Shown piece by piece: positions 18,013-29,300 of a stretch of 45,874 bases of DNA. A model generated the notes under the pieces. It saw only the letters and a program-made list of their open reading frames with translations. It was not told where the DNA came from and searched no databases. The stretch lies in the NCBI GenBank assembly GCA_001584585.1, contig LSYV01000036.1:299323-345196 (forward strand), read 5' to 3'. The DNA comes from Gonium pectorale. Taxonomy: Eukaryota > Chlorophyta > Chlorophyceae > Chlamydomonadales > Volvocaceae. The position numbers and the translations under genes are program-made. Position 1 is the stretch's first letter. Each line of letters begins with the position of its first letter.

Positions 18013-19176
18013 CTAAACTGCTTTCTTGGCCGCCTTGTCCCCCTTGACCGCGATCTCCACGATCTTGTAGAACCACACCAGCTGCAGCACATACACAAAC
18101 AGCTCCAGACCCCAGCATGTGTAGCAGTAGCTGGCGGGCAGTACCTCGGTGGCGATGGTGAAGGAGGGCCACAGGATGGAGTAGGGGCCCGCCAACACGC
18201 GGCACACCAGGAAGGTCGCGGCGAAGCCGTTGAACAGCGCCCACTTGAGAGGCACAAGGCTCTTGAGGCCGGAGGCGTGCAGCGCCTTGGCACAATGCAG
18301 CAGCGGGTTGGATACGTCGAAGAGCGCCTGCCACATGACTGACATGCGGTGAAGCGTCACCTCGTAGCTGCGGGGGCCAAGACAGGGCAGGCGCTCACTT
18401 GGGCTAGGATGGGGCGATGAACAAGCGGAGCATGGGAAGAACATTCCCGGCTAGCCGCTGGGCGCTCCCCTGGTCCCGGTGCACACGGCTTGAGCCCCTT
18501 CAGCGCTCCTGGCCCTGCCCCCCACCCGCGCATCTGAGCGCCGCAGGCACGCTGTCCAGGGTCTCCTGGCCCACTGGCTAATCACTAGTAATCGACCCAA
18601 CCTCCTCCCGCCTCATCCCTTCTGAACCCGTCTACCCTTGTTCCCAATCCACTTCTCATCTACACCACCGCACCCTGCCTCCTGGACTCACGCGATGAGT
18701 ATGAGCGCCATGGTGACCAGGTGGTGGGCCACCATGTCGGCCTTGAGCTTGGTGCCCAGGCCCAGCACCGTGCCCAGCAGCTCGTACAGGTAGTACGCGA
18801 AGGCGCCCACCATGTACAGCCGCTGGCTCAGCAGCACCGGGTGGGACGGCCAGTCCGCGAAGCACGCGGTTGTGGACCAGGGCGTGCAGCCGCCGTTGTG
18901 CGTGACCGTGACCCACCAGGCGAACGCGGCCAGGCCAGCGGCGAAGGTGGCGATCCACGCGCTGTCAAGGACGGCAAAGGCGAGGGAGTCACCGCCCGGG
19001 CCGTTGGCGGCCTCTAGGCGGCGGCGCAGCGGCGACAGCAGGCGCCGCTCGCAAGCGCGGCGCAGGAGGAGAAGCAGCAGAGCGAGCCAGAGCGCGGCGG
19101 TGAAGTCGACGAGGTGGGGTGCGGAGCCGGCGACGAATAAGTTGGGCGCCAGAACGTGGCGCAGGATGTGAGGCAT
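18013..19176 (-). CDS. TLC-domain membrane protein, paralogue 1
   Basis: This is a multi-pass protein of the TLC (TRAM-LAG1-CLN8) family, whose best-known members are ER ceramide synthases. Exons 18692-19176 and 18013-18367 total 840 nt (279 aa). The intron splits a codon between positions 2 and 3. Hydrophobic stretches lie near residues 26-38, 72-90, 122-143 and in the second exon. The Lag1-like core is present: YYLYELL (128-134), then AHHLVT with His151-His152, then YEVTLHRM and AKALH. The second catalytic part is altered: the ceramide synthase pattern LHDxxD reads LFDVSN here, so a His and an Asp are missing. The C terminus KKAV fits a dilysine ER-retrieval signal. It shares about 97% DNA identity with paralogue 2 over the conserved core but not over the N terminus. 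The substrate is unknown, and classical ceramide synthase activity is doubtful. Confidence 0.85.
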
Positions 19177-20490
19177 GGCGCGGCTCCTCCGCGGGCAGGC
19201 CTGAGGAGCTGTCGCGAGCGCTGTGATACCGAAGCCGGGAGCCTAGGCAGCGTCTCGTCCCGTGGGTCAGTCGCGAGCGTTACCGCTTATTTGTTACCAC
19301 GTGAGCTCGTTCGTGGCGTGGCGTGCGCATTATGGGCTAGATGGGCCGTTCAATCAAAGCGGATGAGCGCAGGCTGACAAGTGGCCTTTGGTGACAGGTG
19401 CAGCGTGTGATCCGTGCGTAAATATCTTTGATAGAATCTAGGCGCATATTACAGGTGACGAGGATTCAAGATATCGGCGCCTTGGAGGCGTCTGAATCAT
19501 TCTCGCGTTAGACGTTCCTCAGGCTGCTCAGAGCCTACACTGAGAGTGTCGGAGAAACACGGGCTGCAGTATAGTAAACGCAGCGTGACCAATGTTCGAA
19601 CTCTTTTCCTAATTCAACTTTCAACTATCGAACTTGACGGTTGACGGAAACCGCCGATTCCCATTTCGATTCCCGCCGGTCGGAGCTGACAGTTGGGGCG
19701 CTCCAAGTCCCAGGTCCGGCCCTTGCCCGGCCATGGTTACTATATCCTTACGCCGCGTCCCCAGCATCACCTGAGTAAGGATCCCGCTCACCCCAAGCAC
19801 TATCGCGCCCGTTCCACCTGCAGTCAGGGGGCGCGCCGCCATTTACACATGCACGGTCACAGTCAGCTTAGTCCTGAGCCTGTTACCACCCCCCAAAGCC
19901 GTGGCACGCAGCCATGTACGCAGCTTGGCCGGAACCGGCCCCTGGCAACAGCGACTCAACCCATCCAAGCAACCAACTTGCAGGTGCAGTAGGTTATCAG
20001 CGGCACGCACTACCCCTCACGCTCTGCCCCCGCCCACACCTCTGCTCGCGAGCTCGCTTGCCAAAGTATGCGCATACATCCTGCACAGTTGCACGCTTCC
20101 GCTTACAGCCGGCCCACTAACCGGCGAACAGTATAACGCTATACAGGGGCCGTGCTGAAGGGCAGCGGAGGCGATCAAAACCCGCTGCCACTGCAAAAAC
20201 CCACTGAACGCTGGCCCGGCAATGGTCCGCACTCTCCGTACCCAGCTTCCACAGCGGCAGCGGTCGGAGGACGGCTCCTAACATGAATGTGCCGGGACGC
20301 GTACAGAGCCCCGCACACATAGTGCATAAAAGAAGGTCTGCGACCTTCAGTGCCAGCCGCGCCCATCCTGCAGACACCCCCCGCCTTGCTAGAGAGAGAG
20401 AATCTCCCGTTGGCGACAGGCTGGAGATACCCCCCAACCCTGCCACTACACACTGCAAGCATGAATATGTCCTGCGCGCTGCCACCGCGC
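19177..20490. other. Intergenic between the TLC paralogues
   Basis: About 1.3 kb with no supported gene. It must hold the promoter of TLC paralogue 1 (high-identity duplication does not extend into it) and the 3' flank of paralogue 2. The middle part (about 19400-19700) is noticeably AT-richer than the coding regions. The open frames here are short and carry no motif I recognise. Confidence 0.5.
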
Positions 20491-21589
20491 CTACTCCGCC
20501 TTGCCCGCCGCCTTGTCCCCCTTGACCGCGATCTCCACGATCTTGTAGAACCACACCAGCTGCAGCACGTACACAAACAGCTCCAGACCCCAGCATGTGT
20601 AGCAGTAGCTGGCGGGCAGTACCTCGGTGGCGATGGTGAAGGAGGGCCACAGGATGGAGTAGGGGCCCGCCAACACTCGGCACACCAGGAAGGTCGCGGC
20701 GAAGCCGTTGAACAGCGCCCACTTGAGGGGCTCGAGGCTCTTGATGCCGGCGGCGTGGAGCGCCTTGGCCGAGTGGAGTATGGGGTTGGAGATGTCGAAG
20801 AGCGCCTGCCACATGACCGACATCCGGTGGAGCGTCACCTCGTAGCTGCGGGAATCAATAGGGGGAAGGAAGGGAAGTGGGGTGGGGGGATGGGAAGAGA
20901 AGGGAAGCGTGGGTTGGGGAGAAGGGAGGGGTGAAGCAGCAGGGGACAGAGGTGGGCCTAATGGGATTAGGAGGGCCCGCGCGACCAAAACCCCAGCTTG
21001 CAGCTTATGTAGGGTAGATTAGCCCAGGGCGGTCTCCCCGCTCTTGAACCCTCCTTCCATGGTCAGCCGCTTGCCGTCCCCCTTCTTAAACTCACGCGAT
21101 GAGTATGAGCGCCATGGTGACCAGGTGGTGCGCCACCATGTCGGTCTTAAGCTTGGTGCCCAGGCCCAGCACCGTGCCCAGCAGCTCGTACAGGTAGTAC
21201 GCGAAGGCGCCCACCATGTACAGCCGCTGGCTCAGAAGCACCGGGTGGGACGGCCAGTCCGCGAAGCACGTGGTCGTGGACCAGGGCGTGCAACCGCCGT
21301 TGTGCGTGACCGTGACCCACCACGCATACGCGGTTAGACTGCCCGAGAAGAACGCAATCCACAGGTTGTCCAGCACCGGGAAGGCTGCCTTCCCGCCCCC
21401 AGGGCCCTTGACGCGCTCGAGGTAGCGCCTGAAGCCCGGGATGACGGCCCGTTCAAACACTAGCCGGATCGCCAGGATCACGACCGCTATGTAGGCCGTA
21501 ACTGCAAAGTCTATTAGCTTAGGCTTGGAATCGGGCGTGAAGAGGTTCGGCGCGACATAGACGTGGAACAGCTGTTCTAGCTGTGACAT
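20491..21589 (-). CDS. TLC-domain membrane protein, paralogue 2
   Basis: This is the tandem partner of the gene at 18013-19176, with the same two-exon plan and intron phase. Exons 21096-21589 and 20491-20845 total 849 nt (282 aa). The first 90 or so residues differ strongly from paralogue 1, although the hydrophobic pattern is similar (near 28-44 and 75-93). From WWVTVTHNGG (91-100) onward the proteins are almost identical, including His154-His155 of AHHLVT and the altered LFDISN in place of the ceramide synthase LHDxxD. The C terminus ends GKAE instead of KKAV, so the dilysine ER signal is not complete. The intron sequences are not alike, which suggests that the exon identity is maintained by conversion or selection and not by very recent whole-gene copying. 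The function is unknown beyond the family. Confidence 0.85.
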
Positions 21590-22576
21590 TTTCAGAGGTT
21601 TACTACACTATGGATGTATTCTGGATATAGCCTTGCAGTGATTCTATCGCGGAGGCTCACTTGTGGGCGTTACGTTGGGGTCGGTCCGGAATGCGCAAGC
21701 GTACGTTTATATGTTGCCGGTGTACCAGTTTCTCTGCTGTTTCTACGCAAGCCGCAGACATTACTAGCATTCCGCAAGGGTGGGCCTGCCGTGCAATGTC
21801 CCGCGGGTCGTGCAGCACATACTGAAGTGGGCGAGTACCGCAAGGTGGCTTTTCCAAGGTGTGATGAGGATGCAACGGAAAACAGTTAGACGATTACAGT
21901 TGGCTCAAAGAGAAAAGAGACACTTCCCGCGCCCCACACCCACGCGCACCCGAAGTCCGTGCAACTGTGCAGCCCCGCGGACCTTTGCATGCACGCGGTT
22001 CACTGGCAAGATGAAGTCACCACGTCTGCGCTTACGGGTGGCGCCGCAATGTGCGACTACCACCATCGATGAGGTGCGCTCGATGCTCATGCACTGACAC
22101 GAGCACGCGGCCCGTTCACATTCACTAAACCCCAACACGCACGTACAACGACAACTACACCGCCGCCTCTCCGCCGAAAGAATGCGTGCGCATGGAGGTC
22201 ACGCCGTAATAACGCCACACGCTTACACATCGTTCCATTTCAACACGCTTACACGTCCTGCGAAAAAGCCACAGCAACCGCAACAGACCTGGCGTTCCAC
22301 ACCCTAACAAGTGCCTCTCCATCTTCATCAGCCCGGGGCGTACTATGCGTTGCATTCTCCCGTACCCTCTCCCTGCCGCCGCACCGCGCTCCACGATCTC
22401 GCCCCATCACGCACAAGTCCACGGTGCGTCCTCGGTTCCACGGTGCGTCCTCGGTTCCAAGCTCCCGACCCCATCTCATGCTGAACCCGCCTGCATCATC
22501 CCAACACCCAAACCCTCCCACCGGGCTCCCATCCATGCAGCCTAACTCGAACTCGCGTCCCGCCTCAGCCTCTCCT
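21590..22576. other. Intergenic: promoter side of TLC paralogue 2
   Basis: Nearly 1 kb without a supported gene. It contains the TLC paralogue 2 promoter region and the 3' flank of the NTF2-like gene. Apart from a small direct repeat at 22421-22458 I see nothing notable. Confidence 0.5.
22421..22458. repeat. Two-unit 19-bp direct repeat
   Basis: The unit ACGGTGCGTCCTCGGTTCC occurs twice back to back in the 3' flank of the NTF2-like gene. No role is evident. Confidence 0.9.
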
Positions 22577-24750
22577 TCACTCGCTGACCAGCCCCACCAC
22601 CTTGGCCTTCGCCGCCCCCACCGTCCCGGCCACGCTCTCCTTGAGCTCCTCCGCCTTGCCCACCACCGTCGCCACCGCGGGGTGGCGCACCGCCGCCTCG
22701 GTGCCGCCCTCCACCATGCCGCGGCCGGTGGCGGTCCAATCGCTCAGCGTGCGCAGCGCCGGCTCCATCAGGATACCCGCGGTGGAGGTGAGCCAGCCCG
22801 CCACCCAGCGGAAGGGCAGCGGGATGATGGTGGGCAGGTTGAAGAACCTGAGCGTGTGGGGAAGTGGGGTCCAAAGAAGGGGAAGGCGTTGAGGTGAAGG
22901 GGCGAGTGCGGGCGCTTGGGCAGATACAGATACAGATTACGGGTTAAGGTCGGCATGTAAGCGATGTTTGCCTGCGCTTCAATTACGTCAACGACGCCGC
23001 AGCGCCCCGCCTCGCGCCGCATCACACAAACGCCGGCCACTTTACCCGACGCGCCTCGTCCCGTCTCCCCACCACACGCCACGCACTCCAAAGTCCATTC
23101 CGCGTATTGACTGTCCTCCACGGATCTCACCTCTCCTCCACCCGCGCCACCTTGTCGTTCCAGCTCTTGACGTGCATGCTGACGGTGCCCTCGATGGGCA
23201 GCGTGGGGATGAACCAGGTGGCGGGCAGGAACCAGTAGCGGTGCGGCACCACGCGCAGGGTACCGTCCACCTCCATCTCCGCCTTGCGGGAGGCCGAGTC
23301 CATCAGGATGCGGACGAGCTGGGGGCGGGATGCGGACGGGGAGAAGGGAGAGGCGGGGGAAGTTGAAGGATGTATGGGGACGGGGGGGGGGCGTTGGGCA
23401 CGATGAGAGCGGCGGAGGGCGGTCCATGGCAAGTGTCACGCCATAGCACGGGATTTGGCGTGGTGAGGTCACGATTACCTTTCACGGTCAACTTAGCGCC
23501 CGAGCGGAGGGATATGGCAGTGGTGCGGGGGAGAGTGCAGGGTGCAAGACGTGGCACGGCGTAGGCAGATAAGGTAACGACGGAGTTGGTGGTTAGCTGG
23601 GGTTGGTGGCGGGATCGCCAACGGGGCACATCCAGACATGCCGAGCCGGCTAGCTTTACCCGTGTCACCGACAGCCACACCGAACAGTCAAGTGTTGAAA
23701 TACGTTGCCAATTGCCCAGCGCACCTTGGGCTCGAACTCGGTGTGGGCGAAGGGCGCCAGCAGCTTGGCCACAGCCCGCACGCGGTCCCGCCCGCCCGTG
23801 ATGTACCTGGTGGGGGGTAGCGGGTTGAACCGAGAGGAGCATGCAATACTGGGTGAGGCGCCGGTGAGACGGGTGGGACTGCAGGGGCCCAGGGTCGACT
23901 CGCACGCGACCCAACGGGCAACTGCCAAGTAAGGCCTCCTGCTGCGGGGCTTAGGAGCTGACCAGCGCTGATGGGACGTTGTCGGGTCGGGAATGCCGAT
24001 GCGGCGTGACGGCCGGCCCCCGCCGTCACACACCAGGCCTGCACTAACGAGCCCCCACGCGCGTGCGTGAGCAACCCGCCAACCCGTGTGCCATACCAGC
24101 AAGTGACCACAACAACCAGCCCACGTCACGTGAGTGTGGCCATCCCAGCACCCCCCCACACATATGTATTTAACATAGGCAGCTTGGCGGCTCCTGAGCT
24201 CGATCCATTCTCCCCCTCATTCCTCTCTCCACACCTCCCGACCCACCGAGATGACATTTTACACAGCCAGGCTCGCCCTGACCTCAGTAACAGCCCATGC
24301 CCCGCCCCCACCCCCGCGCAATCGCAACCCACGACCCCGGCCCGCCCCCTCCCCGCACCTACATGAAGGGCGAGTCGTAGACGCAGTCTGTGTCGAGGGC
24401 GCGCGTGGCCTCGTCGATGCGCTCCCACTCGGTGGCGGACTTGTAGTCGCGGATGGTCTGTATGAGTTGCTGCACCTCGGGCGTCACCTCGTTGGGCAGC
24501 TTGGAGACCTGCCGGCCGGGGGGCAGCGGCAGACAGACAAACTTTCAGCGAATCCTATGTAAGCTTTGAAGTTCTAAGGAGCAAGGGGCAACAAACGCCG
24601 ACTTATCAAGGAGTGTCATAGAATCCTTCACATGTCCGCACAGCCGGGGAGGGATGCAGCCTGACGACTTGCCTTGGGCGAGGGGCTGACGGAGGAGGGC
24701 GGCTGCGAGCTGCGCACGCCGGCGGGATACTCGGCGTAGACCTCCGACAT
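22577..24750 (-). CDS. Uncharacterised NTF2/SnoaL-like protein (5 exons)
   Basis: I do not recognise a named gene. Exons 24673-24750, 24363-24508, 23704-23806, 23131-23318 and 22577-22847 total 786 nt (261 aa) with consistent phases. Residues 1-27 are Ser/Pro-rich. A helix follows (TPEVQQLIQTIRDYKS), then DTDCVYDSPFMYITGGRDRV, which looks like the opening of an NTF2-like cone fold (a helix, a strand with a DP/DSP-type motif, then a Gly-Arg turn). Trp-rich strands (RYWFLPATWFIP, VSMHVKSWNDK) and FFNLPTIIPLPFRW come next. The last 60 residues form an Ala/Val/Glu/Lys-rich amphipathic helix region. It may relate to the plant DUF2358-type plastid proteins, but that is a guess. Intron 1 uses a GC donor (AAG|GCAAGT). 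The start is the first ATG of the open exon, and a further upstream exon cannot be excluded. Confidence 0.75.
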
Positions 24751-26387
24751 GGCTGCGATCCTGTGTTTCGCCTTGGGCGGAGACTAATGGCGATTTTGCT
24801 GCTTTGCTTCGCGAGGGCGTCAACAAGGTACGGTAGCAATGCAGGCCTGTGAATGATGCACAAGGATGCTGCCATGCGGAATGGGGAGCGCGGGTTGTGC
24901 TGGGCGCACTTCACGTTTCCCGGTGTACCGCGCAGAGCGGTTGCTCGGCCTCGGGGGCGCGTCATCAACCGCCGTCCATGACGTCTGCGCTGCCGGCCGC
25001 CCAATCCACAGCCCGCAATCATGGAAAGGCCCTGGAAGCCCAATGCGAGTGCGTGCCGGGAGACGCAGAGCTTGGGGGCTTGGCGCTTCCTTCCTCCGCC
25101 GGCGCAAAAACGTCCCGTGGGTCGGTGATCAAAGGAACAGGTCGACCCGGGCGGGTCTCCGTCCCACCCGCAGCTTGCTTCAGCGTTTGCAGATGTCTGG
25201 TGTGCAGGATCGTCACCGATGCAGGGAGTGTCTGCTGATTCCGGTCTTTTTACACGCTGTAATGACCCCTAAGAACTGCTCACGCGGCCTCCAGCCCAAA
25301 CGCTATTAAACGCTTGGCGGCAACGGGCGAAGCCTTCACAACTCCCCGCCTCGTCCACTTGGACGCTGCAGGTCCTCCACACACATGATCACTAACACCA
25401 GGACAGGCGCTTTCCTCGAAGCCACCCTGCGGGCTCTCAGGAGGCCGCCACTCGCCCTCACAAAACGCTCTCCAGGTCACTTGCATAACCCGGTCCGGTC
25501 CGGACCACGTGCACACCGCCGCCCGTAAGTGAAGGAGGCAATGCGCGCCTCCGAGGGACGGAGGCAAGCCTGCATCGTCTCTCCTGTTCGGGCTTCAGCT
25601 CAGCCCTGCCATGCCCTTGAACTGTTCTGAAGACCCAGACATGGCACAGCAGAAGAAGACACCAGGCCGGCCGCCTTCAATTCGGCCTCTGACCGTACGC
25701 CCTCATGCGTTCCCATACCGTGCTATGCACTGCCGCACCCCACACGTGCGACCCAGGCCACGCGTACTGTACGAGCCACCATTTTGGGTGCCTTGAAACG
25801 ACCGTAAGGAGGAGCCTAAGACCTTGCCACTGCCGTACGCATCACCACCGCAGCCGCCCCAATTCCAGCTCCTCAACCGCCTATTCATGATGCCCCGAAA
25901 CCCCTGAACTCGACTCTCCCGGTGCATACCATGCAGTTGATTCGCATCGTGCCCTACTCCGTTTAATAGATACCCCATGCAGCCGCGGCACGTAGGGTAT
26001 CCCCGCTCCGGCGGCCGCCGACCCCTCCCCGCCTACGCCCGTCCTGGGACCTCCGTGTGGACCCACCCATACATGCCCCTCGCATCCTGGCATGCACTTT
26101 TATTACCTGCTTCTGCGTCACCACTCGCGCACATGCCTCCCTGAGCCACTGTGGCAACTAGCCCGCACATCGGCTTCCTCCCAAGCCAGCCAAGCCCCAC
26201 TCGCCCGCCCAGCCCACCAACGAGCGACAAAAGGGCCCTGCGCCACTGCCCCCGCGGCCGCCAACGCCTTTGAGCCCTGCGCCCTCCGCCTGCACCTCCT
26301 CCACGCTCATCCGCCCACCCGCCTGCAGGTCGCTGCGCGCGGCTGCTCCTCTGCCGCTGCACCGGCGCTCCACCGCGCCGCACGCGC
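24751..26387. other. Intergenic: NTF2-like gene promoter side, SufD 3' flank
   Basis: About 1.6 kb with no gene I can support. Plus-strand frames such as 24849-25238 are open but Cys/Ala-rich with no motif. The segment must include the SufD 3' untranslated region and the NTF2-like gene promoter. Confidence 0.5.
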
Positions 26388-29300
26388 TCACTGCGCCGCG
26401 GCGGCAGCCGCGGCCGCGAACTGGTCGACGCTGCGCAGCGTGCGGCTGACGTCCTCCTGCACGCGCTGCTGCAGCGCGGGGTGGCGCATGCGCTGCACCA
26501 CCTCGCTGCCAAACGAGAACACCAGCGCCTGGCGGGCGGACTCGGCGCTGATGCCGCGAGCCCTGGGGCGGGGAGGTGGCGGGGAGGTGGCGGGGAGGTG
26601 GGGTAAGGCAGGCGGGTATGGGAGCACATAGCGGTTCGCCTCTCGCTGTATGCTAATGCCGGGCCCAGTCGCTAGGACCCCAATTCACAGGCCAACCAGC
26701 GTGCCTCTGCCTCTCCCCCCCCCCGCCGCCCGCCCCGCCCCGGCCCGCGCATCTGAAAGCCAGTTTCCAGGCCGGGACACGGTCTTCAGGTACGCACACT
26801 GCCGCTTCCTCGTACCCCTCTCCGCCTGCCGCACCGCTCGCATCCCCAGCTCCCCCGGGTCCAAGGACACAGCGCCCGGCCCCCGCACCCGGCCCCGGCA
26901 CCGGACACCCACCTGAAGTAGAACAGCTCGTCGTCGCGCAGGTCGCTGACGGCGCATCCGTGCGTGCACTTTACGTCGTCCGCCACAATCTGGGGGTGCA
27001 GGTGCGGCCGGGCAGGGTGAAGAGGCGGGGCAGGGGCGGAGCGCAGCAGGTTGGTTGCAGGTAGACTAGAGTGCTAGGTTTATTAGATCAAGGGGCGCGC
27101 ACGGATGCGTTGGCCTGATTTGCATTGGCTTGCGTTGTCCGGACCAACACTGGCGATACCAGGTGGTCGGTGACCACCCACCCACCCCGGGGTCGGTGGA
27201 CCGCATGGAGGGGCCGTACCAGTTACCCACATGGTGCGGTGGCATCCCCCTCCGCTTGCGCACCCACTCGCCCCCGTGGCATCAGCGTGGATTCTGCTTC
27301 ACCGCCGGTTAAACCCAACCTCAAAACCCCCACACCCCGCCTGCCTGCAGGTTGGGCTTCACGTTGACGGTGGCGAGGGGCACCAGCAGCAGGTTGCGCG
27401 ACAGCTGGCCGGCGTCCGACTGCTGCGCCGCGCGGTTGACCTGCGCAGGCAGACGGCGGCAGGCGGAGGGAGGGAGGCGTGAGAGGAGGGAGCTGAGAAC
27501 CTTCCCACTGCGGCGACCAGGGGAGTGGGCAAGCTGGCGGCGTTACCGAGGATGCGGGGGCGCCCGACTCGCTGTGCGCTGCCTGACTCGCTGCACGCTG
27601 GGTGACTGGAAACCGGTGACAACAGCGGACACACGATGGGGCTACCGGTAGGGGAAAGCCGCCCGCTCATCCGCCCGCTCCGAGGCCCGTCGCCTGCCCG
27701 CCCCCCTCGCCCCGGGGGAGCGCTCCGCAGCCAGCGCACCTTGACGTTTCCGTCAAACACTCCCTTGCCGGACGAGTGGCTGACGATGCACTTGTGCAGC
27801 TGGTTGGCGGTGCCGCGCGGGTGGTCGAGCGTGAGGCGCGAGTGAAGGTCGTGCAGCTGGGAGGGGCCGCACAGCAGGAAGTGGCTCATCTCGGTGGACG
27901 TCTCGGGGCCGTCCTGGGAGGGGGGAGATGTTTAGACGGGAGAGAAGCTCAATATTAGGAGGGGGACCGAAGAGGGGCTGCGCCTTGGGTGATTCAGAGG
28001 CTGGCTCGGCGGGTAGTATAAAACACCCTGCCCAGCAAGAAAAGCCTCGTCAGCAAGGCCGCGGTCCTGTTCCAAAGAGGGGGTGAGCCGGCGGGGCCTA
28101 TGGATGTATGGCGGGGCACAAGGGTTATGCTTTGAGAGCGGGTAGAAACGCCGCGCTCGTGACGGGTGGCCGCAGGCCGGAGGCCCCGCCCCCCCAAATC
28201 CCACCCTCCCCACGTCCCCAGCCTCCGGCGCTCACACGGTCCTTGCGCACGGGGCCTTGCACACGGGCGAGGCGTGAACGGGCCGTTCGGTCTGGCACTG
28301 CATCATCCGTCTGAGTACATGCCGTATGGTCCGCATAAGTGCTCGCATGCTCTCAGTGTCCGCACGCGCGGGCCACGTGCGGGGGCGCAGCGCACCTGCA
28401 GGATGCTCAGGTCGTGGCGCGCGATGTCCGCGCCCGTGGAGGACTCCACCACCGTGTACGCCGAGCGGGCGCCCTGCGACACGAGCGTGCCCTTGAAGTG
28501 GAAGCTGCCGGCGGACTCGCGCTGCGGGAGGGTTGGGAGGCGGGTGTCAGGGCAGGGGCAGGGGCGGGGCGAGGCTGGTCGCAGCAGCGGGAGACGGCTG
28601 GCACAGGCTGGGAAACGGGCAGGGCCCATACATCCCGAGGGGCGCCGAGTCCCTTTCGCCCGACTCCCTGCCCTCGCACTGCCCGGAGCCACGCCTCTTG
28701 CAAGCGTGCATATGCTCGGCCCACTACCGTATACCCTCTGCACGCTCTCCCCACGCAAGCAAGCAAGCGCGCAGTCCCAACGCAAATTATCTCCCCTGCG
28801 TGCCACATTCGCATAGATTTGTCTTCTGCTTTGTCGGCACGTTGATTGGCTCCCGTACCTGCACGTACGAGTGCTTGACGCGGGAGTCCTCCTCGAGGAA
28901 CAGCTCCGACACTGACACCGTGACTGCGCGGCCGGCGGCGGGGGCCGAGGCGGAGCCGTTGTCGGCCGACGGGGCGCCCACGCCGACGTACTCCTCAACC
29001 AGCTCCGCCTCGGCGCCCGGACCGGCGTGCAGCAGCACACGCGGGGCGGCCAGCGTGGCGCTGTCGGCGGAGGAGGAGCCTGGCGGGCGGAAGGGGAGGG
29101 CGAGGAGGGTGCAAGGGAACGGAGGTGAGGAGAGTCAAAAGGCCTTCACACGAGAGAAGCCCGAGGCGCATGCCATTCCGAATCGTCGCAAATCGTCGAA
29201 GGCCGAGTAGCGAGAAAGTTCCCAGCGTCCCTGCGCATTCCAAGCCTAGGTTCCCGCTTAGAAGCCCGCTGGAAAGGCTCAAAACCAGCAACAAGGAACC

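Noticed and set aside
18013..21589. Confident ceramide synthase annotation for the TLC pair
   Set aside because: The LHDxxD half of the Lag1 motif is replaced by LFDxSN, so only the family-level name is supportable.
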